Virus record (IMG/VR): IMGVR_UViG_3300030012_002976
Coordinates: 1 to 46,362 of that record
Direction: 5' to 3' (one strand)
DNA from: a virus
Length of the DNA: 46,362 nt
Below, in pieces: positions 26,727 to 34,965 of the stretch. How positions within the stretch are numbered: the first letter of the stretch is position 1; each line of letters opens with the position of its first letter. The translations under genes and the position numbers were made by a program. The notes under the pieces were generated by a model. That model saw nothing but the letters and a program-made list of their open reading frames with translations. It had not been told where the DNA came from and did not search any database.

Positions 26727-26897
26727 TTATTCCCAAATCCATTGTTTGACTTTTTTAAATGGCCAACAGACTACTGTCCATACCCATTTAATTATTTTTT
26801 TAGCCATAGTTTCCTCCGTTAGTAATAAAGGTTCAACGATTATACACTGACATCTTTTTTTTTCAAACCCACAATCAATACATATATTTAGACTCAT
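26727..26897 (-). CDS. Cys-knuckle and Trp-rich small protein, two possible starts
   Basis: A 56-residue frame from ATG 26897 (MSLNICIDCGFEKKRCQCII), with GAGGAG upstream and an ATGA overlap with the previous stop. An internal ATG at 26807 has its own GGAGG and would give MAKKIIKWVWTVVCWPFKKV then KQWIWE, an amphipathic Trp/Lys peptide. CxxC ... CxC may bind zinc. Both products may be made. Amphipathic Trp-rich peptides can disturb membranes, which fits the lysis region. Confidence 0.58.
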   Translation of the reverse strand: MSLNICIDCGFEKKRCQCIIVEPLLLTEETMAKKIIKWVWTVVCWPFKKVKQWIWE

Positions 26898-27535
26898 TTT
26901 TTCTCCTCTATATCATAGAACATTTTATCTGAATCTTCCGTTACCCAATCGTCTCCCTCTACATCCCAGTAAGTATTTTGAACCTTATAGTCAGGCCAGT
27001 TATTTTCTGTTGTGTAGCTGTTAACATGCCAAATTATTCTATTGTTTGGCTGCGCTGCATAATTGCCATTCTTCAAAGCAAGTATGTGAGCACACTTATG
27101 CTCTTGCGGTATCTCAGAATGTTCCGTGTTTAGTATATTAGTCTCTGGATGCGCCCAGTCAATAGTAAAAAGATATTCACCTTTATGAAATTTTTTATCT
27201 TTTCCCATAAATTTACCATTTATGCCAGCCAACCAATCAAAACAATGCACGCTAGGATAATAGCTAAAACAATTCCACAATTGTAACTCATCCACTCGCA
27301 TATCTGGCACTTGATGTCGTTCGAATTCTTTTTGAAAAAACGCACTAATTGGTAATCTATAAAAGACCGCACCGTTCGGTAACATACAGTGAAACAATAT
27401 TGCACGCCCTGAAATAGAACTAATACCAAAGACAACACAGTCAACAGACTCTCCTTTATGTTTTTTAAGATCATAGAGATACTCCCTTCTTATCTTGCAA
27501 TAGATAGGTGGTACGTTTGCATTTAAATAAGCCAT
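26894..27535 (-). CDS. 213-residue hypothetical protein
   Basis: Begins MAYLNANVPPIYCKIRREYL, includes VFGISSISGRAILFHCMLPN, DELQLWNCFSYYPSVHCFDW, and EHKCAHILALKNGNYAAQPN followed by NRIIWHVNSYT. The regular aromatic and Cys/His content suggests a compact beta-rich enzyme-like fold, but no known catalytic motif is evident. It lies directly after the DNA polymerase (10-base gap), so replication or nucleotide roles are possible. Similar proteins are common beside polA in uncultured marine phages. Confidence 0.75.
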   Translation of the reverse strand: MAYLNANVPPIYCKIRREYLYDLKKHKGESVDCVVFGISSISGRAILFHCMLPNGAVFYRLPISAFFQKEFERHQVPDMRVDELQLWNCFSYYPSVHCFDWLAGINGKFMGKDKKFHKGEYLFTIDWAHPETNILNTEHSEIPQEHKCAHILALKNGNYAAQPNNRIIWHVNSYTTENNWPDYKVQNTYWDVEGDDWVTEDSDKMFYDIEEKK

Positions 27536-27544
27536 AAATAATCC

Positions 27545-29464
27545 TCATTTTATTTCACCCCAACTAGGTCCTGATTCATAATCTACTTTGTTTGGAACTT
27601 CAAGATCTACTGCATGTTCCATAATGTCTTTTATTTTATCAGCATGAGAATCGGATTCAACTGAAAAATCTAATTCATCATGTACCTGTATGTGGGATAG
27701 TATTCCTTCTTTGTATAATTCAACCATTGCTTTTTTAGTCATGTCAGCAGCTGAACCTTGTATTAATTTATTCAAAGCTTTGTATGTAAAAGCTCTTCTT
27801 GTTGAATTTTCATGCCAATAGTTTTTCTTACCTGTATCATTGCCATCTTCATCTAATAATGTTGGACCCATTTTTTGTAGTTCCAACATTCTTTCATGAT
27901 CTTCTGCAGGTACAAAAGTACCCCAATCACTGCCTTTTAAAATAGGTTCGTATTTTGGAAACCTACAACGTCTATCTAGTAAAGTTTTTACTTCGCCTTT
28001 GTTCTCTGCAGCTTTCATAGCTTTATTCATAAGTTGTTTTACAAAAGGAACTTTGTTGTGATACTTGGTAAATAATTCTTCTGCTTTTTCTTTGGATACA
28101 CCTAACTCTGCCTGAAGTTTAGCTTTACCCATACCGTAGAATAATCCTAGGTTAATAACTTTAGCTTGTGATCTTGGTATTTCTGCCATGTCTGCAACTA
28201 TTTTGTGAAAGTCTGTTGATGGATCATTATCATAAGAATCTGCAATTGTATTTACAGAAGGTAATTCTAATTTTAAAGCATAGTGTGCAACTAACCTTGG
28301 TTCCTGTTGCGAGTAATCAAAACAACCCCACTTGCACTTATCATCTGGAATAAATAATGATCTTATCATTGGTCCTGTTACTGGATCTCTTGCAGGAATT
28401 TGTTGTAAGTTTGGATTTGAATAACTAAACCTACCTGTAACCGTACCACCATCATCAGATCTAATTTGATTTATATCTGCATGTATTCTACCACAATGTT
28501 CATGTTCAATAATGGTATCAATAAATGTAGTTCTAACCTTGTTTATTTTTCTAGCTTCTGCTATTAATTGCACTACAGGATGAGAATGATTAGTAATAAA
28601 ATTTTTTGTAAAGGATGGTGCTTTTGTTTTTGAAGTTAATTCATAAGATAAATTTAAGCTGTCAAAAACTTTGGCAATACTTGCTGCTGCCCATATTTGA
28701 ATATCTATGTTACTTTCTTTTTTTATGTTGTGCAGTAGTATTTCTTCTTGTAATGCTAATTGCTGTTTCAATTCATGAGCTTTGTCAACGTCCACTCTCA
28801 CACCAAGAAATCGCATGTCGACCAGGCAGGGAAAAAGATTAGTTTCTAAATCAAATATATTTTTTAAATTTTGTTCTTGAATAATTTTTTTAAACAACTG
28901 CCAAAGTTCTAAAGTTAATTCAGCATCTTTTTCTGCATACTCACCAACTTCCATAGGTGGTAGTCTCCACATATCTGCTTTTGGATCTAATCCTCTTGAC
29001 TTAGCAGCTTCAACTAACTTCGCTTCATTCTTTCCTTTTTTTAAATATGCCCAAGACAAAGTATTCAAAGTGTATGAGTATCTATTCTCGTCAATCAAAG
29101 ATGCAGCAATCATCGTATCTAACACTAAACCATTGATTTTTATACCTAATTTACGTATCCAACATACGTCATACATGGCATTGTGAAATATTTTTGTAGC
29201 AGGTAAAGCACAAACATCTGTAAACCATTTGATAACTTTATCTCTATTCATGTTTGGACCTGTCTCATGTGCGATTGGATAATAACCTTTCCAACCTTCT
29301 ACAGCTACAGCAAACCCTACGATCTCACCTAAACCTACAACAGAGCCTGAACCTTTTTTCTTTAATTCAGGATCTCTTGTTTCTAAGTCGATTGCTATCT
29401 CATTGTATTTACTTAAGTCTGGAAATTCTTTTGGTTGTAACCATTCGGTTTGTGGTAATATCAT
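27545..29464 (-). CDS. polA: Family A DNA polymerase with 3'-5' exonuclease
   Basis: 639 residues, phage-short. Proofreading domain: IAIDLET (Asp 26, Glu 28), FHNAMYD (about 93-99) and EYAEKD (Asp 180). Polymerase domain: motif A DYSQQEPR (Asp 383), O-helix RSQAKVINLGLFYG (Arg 431, Lys 435, Tyr 443) and motif C VHDE (595-597). The residue matching E. coli Phe 762 is Leu 439. There is no 5'-3' exonuclease domain. It replicates the phage genome; separate exonuclease and nuclease genes lie nearby. GAAAGGA precedes the ATG. Confidence 0.95.
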   Translation of the reverse strand: MILPQTEWLQPKEFPDLSKYNEIAIDLETRDPELKKKGSGSVVGLGEIVGFAVAVEGWKGYYPIAHETGPNMNRDKVIKWFTDVCALPATKIFHNAMYDVCWIRKLGIKINGLVLDTMIAASLIDENRYSYTLNTLSWAYLKKGKNEAKLVEAAKSRGLDPKADMWRLPPMEVGEYAEKDAELTLELWQLFKKIIQEQNLKNIFDLETNLFPCLVDMRFLGVRVDVDKAHELKQQLALQEEILLHNIKKESNIDIQIWAAASIAKVFDSLNLSYELTSKTKAPSFTKNFITNHSHPVVQLIAEARKINKVRTTFIDTIIEHEHCGRIHADINQIRSDDGGTVTGRFSYSNPNLQQIPARDPVTGPMIRSLFIPDDKCKWGCFDYSQQEPRLVAHYALKLELPSVNTIADSYDNDPSTDFHKIVADMAEIPRSQAKVINLGLFYGMGKAKLQAELGVSKEKAEELFTKYHNKVPFVKQLMNKAMKAAENKGEVKTLLDRRCRFPKYEPILKGSDWGTFVPAEDHERMLELQKMGPTLLDEDGNDTGKKNYWHENSTRRAFTYKALNKLIQGSAADMTKKAMVELYKEGILSHIQVHDELDFSVESDSHADKIKDIMEHAVDLEVPNKVDYESGPSWGEIK

Positions 29465-29781
29465 TTTAATCCTTTCGGTGGGTGATAGTGTCCTTCGTTA
29501 GTGTCATCAATGTAAAACAATTTTACATTTAATTTTTTTTGTAGTTCAGATAAAGAACGATGTATAGGTAAGTTATCTCTTTTTCTTAATGAACGTTTCT
29601 TAACATCTAATAATTCAATATCTCCATTTGGATGTATTACAATAATATCTATTGGTCCATGTTGACAAACATTTTTAAATACAAAACATTTCTTTTTTAA
29701 GAATTCATTAACAGCTAGATTCTCATGTATTGTGCCAATCTTAGAAGAATCTTTAGAACTATCTAATTTATCACTCATCAT
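29461..29781 (-). CDS. PD-(D/E)XK nuclease-like protein
   Basis: 106 residues. KIGTIHENLAVNEFLKKKCF (Glu 20), QHGPIDIIVIHPNG (Asp 45) and IELLDVKKRS (Asp 59, Lys 61) give the E, D, D-x-K pattern of the restriction-endonuclease fold as in Holliday junction resolvase or YraN-like proteins. It overlaps the endonuclease VII-like gene by four bases and polA by four. Likely a recombination or repair nuclease; substrate cannot be told from the sequence. Confidence 0.72.
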   Translation of the reverse strand: MMSDKLDSSKDSSKIGTIHENLAVNEFLKKKCFVFKNVCQHGPIDIIVIHPNGDIELLDVKKRSLRKRDNLPIHRSLSELQKKLNVKLFYIDDTNEGHYHPPKGLK

Positions 29782-30188
29782 AAATCTCTTTTAATTAAAT
29801 ATTGAATTGCTTTTTCTAAAGATTCCCTTGTATCACCAAGTTGACCTATAGCTGTATTGCATCCTCTACATAGCCAACCTCTATGTTTATTAGTCTTGTG
29901 ACTATGATCTGGAAATAATTCTTTTATCTTCTCGCATATATCACAAACTTCAGGCTTTTCATAAAGTAGATCCATTTTTCTTCTTAGATTTCTATCTTGA
30001 TTATAACACTCTGCACATGTAGTTCTAATTCTATAGTTATTAAAATTATCTTTCATACATAGATGAAAAAATTTTTGATTTTTAACTACATTACACACTA
30101 AACAACATAATGTATCTGTTTCTCTACCCAATACATCCACGTATTTATCTAAAACTTTACTCCATCTTTTAAAAGTTATTTTTTTCAT
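29778..30188 (-). CDS. Endonuclease VII-like resolvase
   Basis: 136 residues from ATG 30188; an upstream TTG is less likely. CDICEKIKELFPDHSHKTNK followed by RGWLCRGCNTAIGQLGDTRE is the recombination endonuclease VII signature (CxxC, DHxH, RGxLCxxCN). An extra N-terminal Cys set (CCLVCNVVKNQKFFHLC, TTCAECYNQ) adds a second zinc finger. The enzyme cuts branched DNA before packaging. ATGA overlap with the membrane peptide gene upstream. Confidence 0.88.
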   Translation of the reverse strand: MKKITFKRWSKVLDKYVDVLGRETDTLCCLVCNVVKNQKFFHLCMKDNFNNYRIRTTCAECYNQDRNLRRKMDLLYEKPEVCDICEKIKELFPDHSHKTNKHRGWLCRGCNTAIGQLGDTRESLEKAIQYLIKRDL

Positions 30189-30277
30189 ATAGATAATTTT
30201 TGTATAAATATCATCCAACTGTAAAAATAAATTACTGACATTATTGTTAGGAATAATAAAATTGAAACTGCTTTCAT
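30185..30277 (-). CDS. 30-residue membrane peptide
   Basis: MKAVSILLFLTIMSVIYFYS, then WMIFIQKLSI, a single membrane helix. ATGA overlaps at both ends (30274-30277 with the DUF3310 gene, 30185-30188 with the nuclease gene) place it firmly in the coupled chain. Function unknown. Confidence 0.58.
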   Translation of the reverse strand: MKAVSILLFLTIMSVIYFYSWMIFIQKLSI

Positions 30278-30513
30278 TTTGTGTCTTTCATTTTTTTTAA
30301 CTCTAATTGGCAATAGTGTATTATTTTTTTAATATCTTCTGCACCGCCTTTTCTCTTATATCTGCAAACATACTTTACAACATTCCCTTGAAAAAACGAA
30401 AGATTATTTTTTGAAATAAACTCATAGGGTTGTATGGGAAACTTTGTATAGTGATTCCCTCCCACCTGAGTGTATTGTGGAAATGCTTCATCTAATATAT
30501 TTTTATCTGTCAT
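30274..30513 (-). CDS. DUF3310 (SaV-like) protein
   Basis: 79 residues. GGNHYTKFPIQPYEFISKNN, SFFQGNVVKYVCRYKRKGGA and DIKKIIHYCQLELKK are the full DUF3310 pattern (Gly-Gly-x-His-Tyr, Gln-Pro, Lys-Tyr-x-x-Arg-Tyr-Lys-x-Lys-Gly-Gly). The family is widespread in phages and is often linked to nucleotide metabolism, with no proven reaction. AAAGGAGG lies before the ATG. Confidence 0.88.
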   Translation of the reverse strand: MTDKNILDEAFPQYTQVGGNHYTKFPIQPYEFISKNNLSFFQGNVVKYVCRYKRKGGAEDIKKIIHYCQLELKKMKDTK

Positions 30514-30527
30514 ATATTTACCTCCTT

Positions 30528-30677
30528 TTAATATGTGGTAGGTGTTAATACGGCGTGATTGATGATTAGATGTGGGATTCGAGACACCGTATTAACTTGG
30601 TGACCAACCACGGCACTACCACTTGCCGCTGAACTTATCTCTATCCCGATCGGTTTATACTCATGGTATAAATTCAT
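30528..30677 (-). CDS. 49-residue protein overlying nested inverted repeats
   Basis: ATG 30677 overlaps the helicase stop (TAATG) and the frame runs without a stop to TAA 30528: MNLYHEYKPIGIEISSAASG, SAVVGHQVNTVSRIPHLIIN, HAVLTPTTY. The fit to the gap and coupling argue for translation. The same DNA has arms GTTAATACGG/CCGTATTAAC (30544-30553, 30587-30596) inside GTGGTAG/CTACCAC (30535-30541, 30616-30622), so the mRNA can also fold just ahead of the DUF3310 ribosome site. Function unknown. Confidence 0.55.
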   Translation of the reverse strand: MNLYHEYKPIGIEISSAASGSAVVGHQVNTVSRIPHLIINHAVLTPTTY

Positions 30678-32101
30678 TATAATTTGTATCCTTTTCTTTG
30701 AATTCTTGCTTTTAATTTGTATAGATTATTCTTTGCACGAGTTACTCCAACGTACCAAACTCTATGCTCTTCGTCCTCCTTGTCTTGACTCTTCTTTATC
30801 GCTTTCAATATTTTATCTCCTAGATCTAAACACAGTATTACATTATCTTCTTCTCCACCCTTTATAGCGTGTATAGTAGATATCCAGATCCTTGGAGCCT
30901 GATCCAGATCTTCATTAGCCTCTAATAAACTAAGCAAGTAATCTTTATCTTCTTGTTCAGTATTTTTAAAAGCTTCATACCAATCTTTTTTATAATCTGT
31001 TTCTTCTCCCATAAATTCTTTTAGTTCTTTTAAATCTTTCTCTTCTAATTTATTTCCTTGTTGTGCAAACATATAGTTTTTTACAGCTTTGTACAGCCTT
31101 ACTTTTATACTCTTACCTCTGTTACTTTCAAAATAAATATTCTTTTTTCTTAGTTCATCTTCTATTTTCAACAATCTGGATACAGTTCTTGTAAGTATTA
31201 ACCACTTACCTTTTGATAAATCAACTTGATCCAAGTTTGCTATTTCTTCACACAAACCCTGAAAATTTCTTGGGTAATAATTTTTTATTTTTCTATCACC
31301 TAAAATATTTTCTACACACATTTGTGATTGTTCTTGAACTGATTTAGATATTCTTTTTGAATACTTTAGTATTTTTTCTTTCGCTGGCTCACTTATAAAT
31401 CTATTCACGTCAGCTCCTGCCCAGGCGAATATCGCTTGGTCATCATCGCCTGCAAGATATATGTCTTTGCTTTTTTGTTTTAATATATCATATAGTTTCC
31501 ATTGCAACGGTGATAAGTCTTGTGCCTCGTCAATGAAAACAACATCAAACTCAGGTATCTTGTTTTGTTTTTCTAACAACATTTTTATCATGTCATTAAA
31601 ATCTATTAGTTTCTTTTTATTTTTATACTCAAAATAATTTTGATCTATGTGTTCTAACATAGACCAATCAACTTCTTTTGAGTTATGTTCACCTCGATCA
31701 AATTCATCTCTCACATCGACACATCTATTTATTGATCTATGTATCAATTGAAAGTATGGGTTATCACAAGTTAAGAAATGTGACTCTTCTTTGTTATATC
31801 TGTCATAATATTTTACTCTTACATTTAATTTCTTTCCAAAGTTTTCGTAATGATATGGCTGCATAACGTCTTCTTCTTTTAGATTTAATATATTAAAAGC
31901 AAAAGAATGAAGTGTTTGAAAATATACAAGTTTTTTATCTGAGGCAGGCATCCTCTTCTTGGCTTCATTAGCGGCTTTTTTAGTAAATGCAAAGTATCCA
32001 ATTTTATGTAGAGGCGTGCCTATTCTTACATAAGCTTTTGCTCTACTAATTAATTTATGAGTCTTTCCAGTTCCTGGAGGACCAAAATATTTATAAATCA
32101 T
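30677..32101 (-). CDS. UvrD/Rep-like superfamily 1 helicase
   Basis: 474 residues. Walker A GPPGTGKT (7-14), TLHSFAF as motif Ic region, DEAQD (191-195), GDDDQAIFAWAGA (motif III, 218-230), STIHAIKGGEEDNVIL (motif V) and YVGVTRAKNNLY (motif VI) are all intact and in order. Shorter than cellular UvrD, as in phage helicases such as Dda. It likely unwinds DNA for the polymerase or supports recombination. It overlaps the glycosylase-like gene by 11 bases. Confidence 0.92.
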   Translation of the reverse strand: MIYKYFGPPGTGKTHKLISRAKAYVRIGTPLHKIGYFAFTKKAANEAKKRMPASDKKLVYFQTLHSFAFNILNLKEEDVMQPYHYENFGKKLNVRVKYYDRYNKEESHFLTCDNPYFQLIHRSINRCVDVRDEFDRGEHNSKEVDWSMLEHIDQNYFEYKNKKKLIDFNDMIKMLLEKQNKIPEFDVVFIDEAQDLSPLQWKLYDILKQKSKDIYLAGDDDQAIFAWAGADVNRFISEPAKEKILKYSKRISKSVQEQSQMCVENILGDRKIKNYYPRNFQGLCEEIANLDQVDLSKGKWLILTRTVSRLLKIEDELRKKNIYFESNRGKSIKVRLYKAVKNYMFAQQGNKLEEKDLKELKEFMGEETDYKKDWYEAFKNTEQEDKDYLLSLLEANEDLDQAPRIWISTIHAIKGGEEDNVILCLDLGDKILKAIKKSQDKEDEEHRVWYVGVTRAKNNLYKLKARIQRKGYKL

Positions 32102-32474
32102 TTATATATCTTTTAAGTTCTTTGTCTTGCACATTGTCTGGTATTTCATTTTTATAAAATATTCTGTAGCTATCACTACCATACTTACCTATACCAAATA
32201 ATTCTGTTGCGTCCTCACCATCCCAGTTCATATATTCCTCAGTCATTCTCCATATCCTATGTGCCCTAACGTTCTTCATGCCAAGTTCTTTTAACATCTC
32301 TGCTATTGTATCTCTGTCAGATTCGAATATTTGCTCTGGTGTTGGAAATCTTTTAAAAAATCCTGGTAATAATTTTTTTACTTTTTTACGTCCTGTTTGA
32401 TTAAGACATATTACTGCTACCATATGTTGCCAAACATTCTTTACCTGTTGTTGTACCATCAAATCATCTCTCAT
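32091..32474 (-). CDS. HhH-GPD DNA glycosylase-like protein (MBD4-like)
   Basis: 127 residues, MVAVICLNQTGRKKVKKLLP, RFPTPEQIFESDRDTIAEML, LGMKNVRAHRIWRMTEEYMN, LFGIGKYGSDSYRIFYKNEI and VQDKELKRYI. The Leu-Asn-Gln-Thr opening, helix-hairpin-helix LFGIGKYGSDS and late Asp match MBD4-type mismatch glycosylases, trimmed at both ends. The Asp in VQDKEL is the likely catalytic residue. It would remove mispaired or damaged bases. Sits between primase and helicase genes. Confidence 0.72.
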   Translation of the reverse strand: MRDDLMVQQQVKNVWQHMVAVICLNQTGRKKVKKLLPGFFKRFPTPEQIFESDRDTIAEMLKELGMKNVRAHRIWRMTEEYMNWDGEDATELFGIGKYGSDSYRIFYKNEIPDNVQDKELKRYINDL

Positions 32475-34090
32475 TATAAAATATCCTCCTCGTCTTCAAA
32501 TTCTACAATTTCTTTTATGTTTTCTTTTTCCTCAAATAAATACAAAGGTATCCTTAATGCTTTTATTGGTGGGAAATAATCTCCATTAGAATTTTTACCT
32601 GGAAATCTTTTCGGCTTATTAAACATTGCTTTCTTATCTTTGTTCTCACTTCTAAATATTTCTTTTATCATGTAAGAAGTTCTTTGTGGATCTATTTTCC
32701 ATTCCCTTGTTTTTAGATCTGCATAAAATTCATCATAAACAAACCATGCATATTTAGTATCAATTAAAGGTTTACCACTTTCAAAAGATTTATATGTAGT
32801 TGCCTTTGGTCCATAAATATATTTTTCCAAATGTTTTTGTAATACATCTGTAGGACTTGTGCCTTCTGCAGGTTCTATTATTTCTACTTTCTCTTTGTCA
32901 AACAACGCTCTCATTATCTCTATGAATTCATTTCCTTTTACATTTGGTGACACCACAAAAGCCTGTTCCATTAATAATGCTCTTAATGCTTTTTGACTCT
33001 CTAGTTTATAGATATCTTTTGCATGTATTTGAACTGTTTCTCCATCATCTCTTTCAACAGTAAACTTCCATTCAGGTGTAGGCTTGTAATTTATTTTTTG
33101 CAGTGCATACATTCTAGGCCATGTTTCTTTGTTATCTGATAACACACCATATTTTCTTTTTACGCACACACCTTTAACACAAACAGGAGATAATAATTCT
33201 CCATTGCATTGATAACCTTTTGTTTCTTTGTCCCAACTTTTTATTTTTGATTTAACATGATCGTCTGTCCATTTGGAATCAAACTTAAAATAATTCCTAG
33301 CTGCTTCTACTATTTTATCTTTCCAATTGTCCTTATATTTTTTCTTTGCAAAGACCATGTAGTTATACAAAAATCTATCTCTATCATCTTCCATTATTTC
33401 TTTTGTCAGTATACCCAGACATGGTGGACCATCGTCAAACTCTTGACCACTACCTTTTAGTTCATCTGATATTATTTTTTCTTGTATATCTTTTAATTGT
33501 TTTTTATTTACTGCATTTAATTCAACACATTTTATAAATAAATCTAAAGACATCTCTGTACCATCAGGTGATAATGCTCTTCTGTCCTCACCATTGTATG
33601 GAAGATTTATGAAATTGCCATTTGTCTTATTATCTTCATCCGATTTTAAATTAGTTTGTTTTGGAAATATTTCTGTTTTGATAGATAGTTTAAATACATA
33701 AAGCATTTGCTCTAAAAACTGTCTTATCTCAATTGCTTTTACATATTCTGTTGTGAATACATATAAGTGAAGACCACCACTTTTTGATAGTATAGGTATT
33801 ATTGGTAAATTTTTTTCTTGAATTGTTTTTAAATAAAATTCTCTATCTATTGGATACTTATCTACATCAATAGCACCAAATCTTGCTGTACCCTCATCAG
33901 TACATGGTTGTATACCTATTGATTTAATTCCTTTTAAATGATCCTCGTAATCTTTGTCTGTTACTTTTTCTTGAGACCATTCATGTTTATATTTTTTCTT
34001 ACCTGTCTCTGGATCTATATAACCTTGATTTGTTTTGCAAACACCATAGTTTCTAGTCAATCCACTAAAGTGCTTTATAAAGTCTTTCAT
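32474..34090 (-). CDS. Archaeo-eukaryotic-type primase (AEP-like)
   Basis: 538 residues from ATG 34090 (AAGGA upstream). The catalytic triad looks present: GAIDVDKYP (Asp 75, Asp 77), SKSGGLHLYVFT (His 108) and KTEIFPKQ (Glu 140 region), the order of AEP primases. The middle holds Cys residues (GYQCNGELLSPVCVKGVCVK) as a possible zinc site, and the C-terminal half is helical and of the PriCT-like kind found after AEP domains. It would lay primers for the polymerase. No TOPRIM DnaG or T7 gp4 is present in the window. Confidence 0.78.
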   Translation of the reverse strand: MKDFIKHFSGLTRNYGVCKTNQGYIDPETGKKKYKHEWSQEKVTDKDYEDHLKGIKSIGIQPCTDEGTARFGAIDVDKYPIDREFYLKTIQEKNLPIIPILSKSGGLHLYVFTTEYVKAIEIRQFLEQMLYVFKLSIKTEIFPKQTNLKSDEDNKTNGNFINLPYNGEDRRALSPDGTEMSLDLFIKCVELNAVNKKQLKDIQEKIISDELKGSGQEFDDGPPCLGILTKEIMEDDRDRFLYNYMVFAKKKYKDNWKDKIVEAARNYFKFDSKWTDDHVKSKIKSWDKETKGYQCNGELLSPVCVKGVCVKRKYGVLSDNKETWPRMYALQKINYKPTPEWKFTVERDDGETVQIHAKDIYKLESQKALRALLMEQAFVVSPNVKGNEFIEIMRALFDKEKVEIIEPAEGTSPTDVLQKHLEKYIYGPKATTYKSFESGKPLIDTKYAWFVYDEFYADLKTREWKIDPQRTSYMIKEIFRSENKDKKAMFNKPKRFPGKNSNGDYFPPIKALRIPLYLFEEKENIKEIVEFEDEEDIL

Positions 34091-34108
34091 CACATCCTTT
34101 TGTTCTGA

Positions 34109-34134
34109 GGCGCCTCCAGTCTCCCTTCAGCGCC
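34109..34134 (-). promoter_or_regulatory. Small hairpin before the primase gene
   Basis: GGCGC (34109-34113) and GCGCC (34130-34134) pair around a 16-base loop in the 71-base gap between the 260-residue gene and the primase. The gap also holds the palindrome TTGTACAA. Either a weak terminator or a leader structure. Confidence 0.35.
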
Positions 34135-34161
34135 CCGTTTGTACAAACTATTCTTAAGATA

Positions 34162-34944
34162 TTAGATAATATCTTGAGACTTTGTAGAGTCAACCTTCTC
34201 GTATTTAGGTTGAGTCGAACCACCAAAAGCTTCTTCTTGAAGCTTCTTAGCAGTCTCATAGATACCTAAGTCGTCCTTGTCAGATAAATCTAACATTCTA
34301 ACTTTATTAGGTTTGTATACGTGCCAACTTTTATCTCCCCAGTTTTTACCAACTGTTTTAAGATTAAAGATTGCAGAATACGCAGCAGGTCTGAAGCTAC
34401 CTTTATCGTCTGTTGCTCTTAAGTTTTGAATTAAGTTATTTAATTCTCTACCTGGAGTCAGATTAGATGACCTCATAGTAATAACTGCTTTTCTAGTTTC
34501 ATCTCCTATTAATGCAAGCACATAGAAGTACATGGTTTTCTCACAGTAATTACCATTTGATAATCTGTACTTACCATTTCTTTCCTCTATTGCATCTTTA
34601 GGTGGCTCCATGTGAGTTCCGACTGGAGCTGCAGCGCTATCGCCTCTCTCCTGCCACTCTGGAAACCTTGTTTGTGAATGACATATGACTACGTTAAGTC
34701 CTACGTCCCCATCAATTAAAGATCCGAAACTACTAGAATATATCATGCCAGGTTTTGCACCTTCAACATGTTTAGCATTTCTAGTATTACATTCAGGTGA
34801 TAACTGATGAAGAATCTTTAGAATTGGAGTGGATGTATCACTCGCTTTGATTTCTTCAGTGCCTTTACCTGAATCAGCTCTTAAGTTAATTGGTGATAGT
34901 GCGCCTGCACTATTCTTTTTTACCATTTCCGTATTATTGGACAT
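34162..34944 (-). CDS. Hypothetical protein, possibly ssDNA-binding
   Basis: 260 residues. After a polar start, PILKILHQLSPECNTRNAKH, GMIYSSSFGSLIDGDVGLNV and VICHSQTRFPEWQERGD, then YFYVLALIGDETRKAVITMR, SSNLTPGRELNNLIQNL and AAYSAIFNLKTVGKNWGDKS. The beta-rich core with an acidic C-terminus next to primase and polymerase genes resembles phage proteins often suggested to bind single-stranded DNA. No OB-fold can be proved by eye. Confidence 0.65.
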   Translation of the reverse strand: MSNNTEMVKKNSAGALSPINLRADSGKGTEEIKASDTSTPILKILHQLSPECNTRNAKHVEGAKPGMIYSSSFGSLIDGDVGLNVVICHSQTRFPEWQERGDSAAAPVGTHMEPPKDAIEERNGKYRLSNGNYCEKTMYFYVLALIGDETRKAVITMRSSNLTPGRELNNLIQNLRATDDKGSFRPAAYSAIFNLKTVGKNWGDKSWHVYKPNKVRMLDLSDKDDLGIYETAKKLQEEAFGGSTQPKYEKVDSTKSQDII

Positions 34945-34965
34945 ATGTATTTACTCCTATATTAT

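Noticed and set aside
27220-27474. An 84-codon hydrophobic minus-strand frame inside the 213-residue gene
   Set aside because: Lies wholly inside a well-supported gene in another frame, with no ribosome site at its start.
30541-30600. A tRNA-like segment with GATTCGA and long complementary arms
   Set aside because: The arms are 10 bp rather than 7, there is no D- or anticodon-arm arrangement, and a coupled reading frame covers the DNA.
34065-34259. A 64-codon minus-strand frame between the 260-residue gene and the primase
   Set aside because: It overlaps both strong genes in a different frame, has no ribosome site and no protein-like features.
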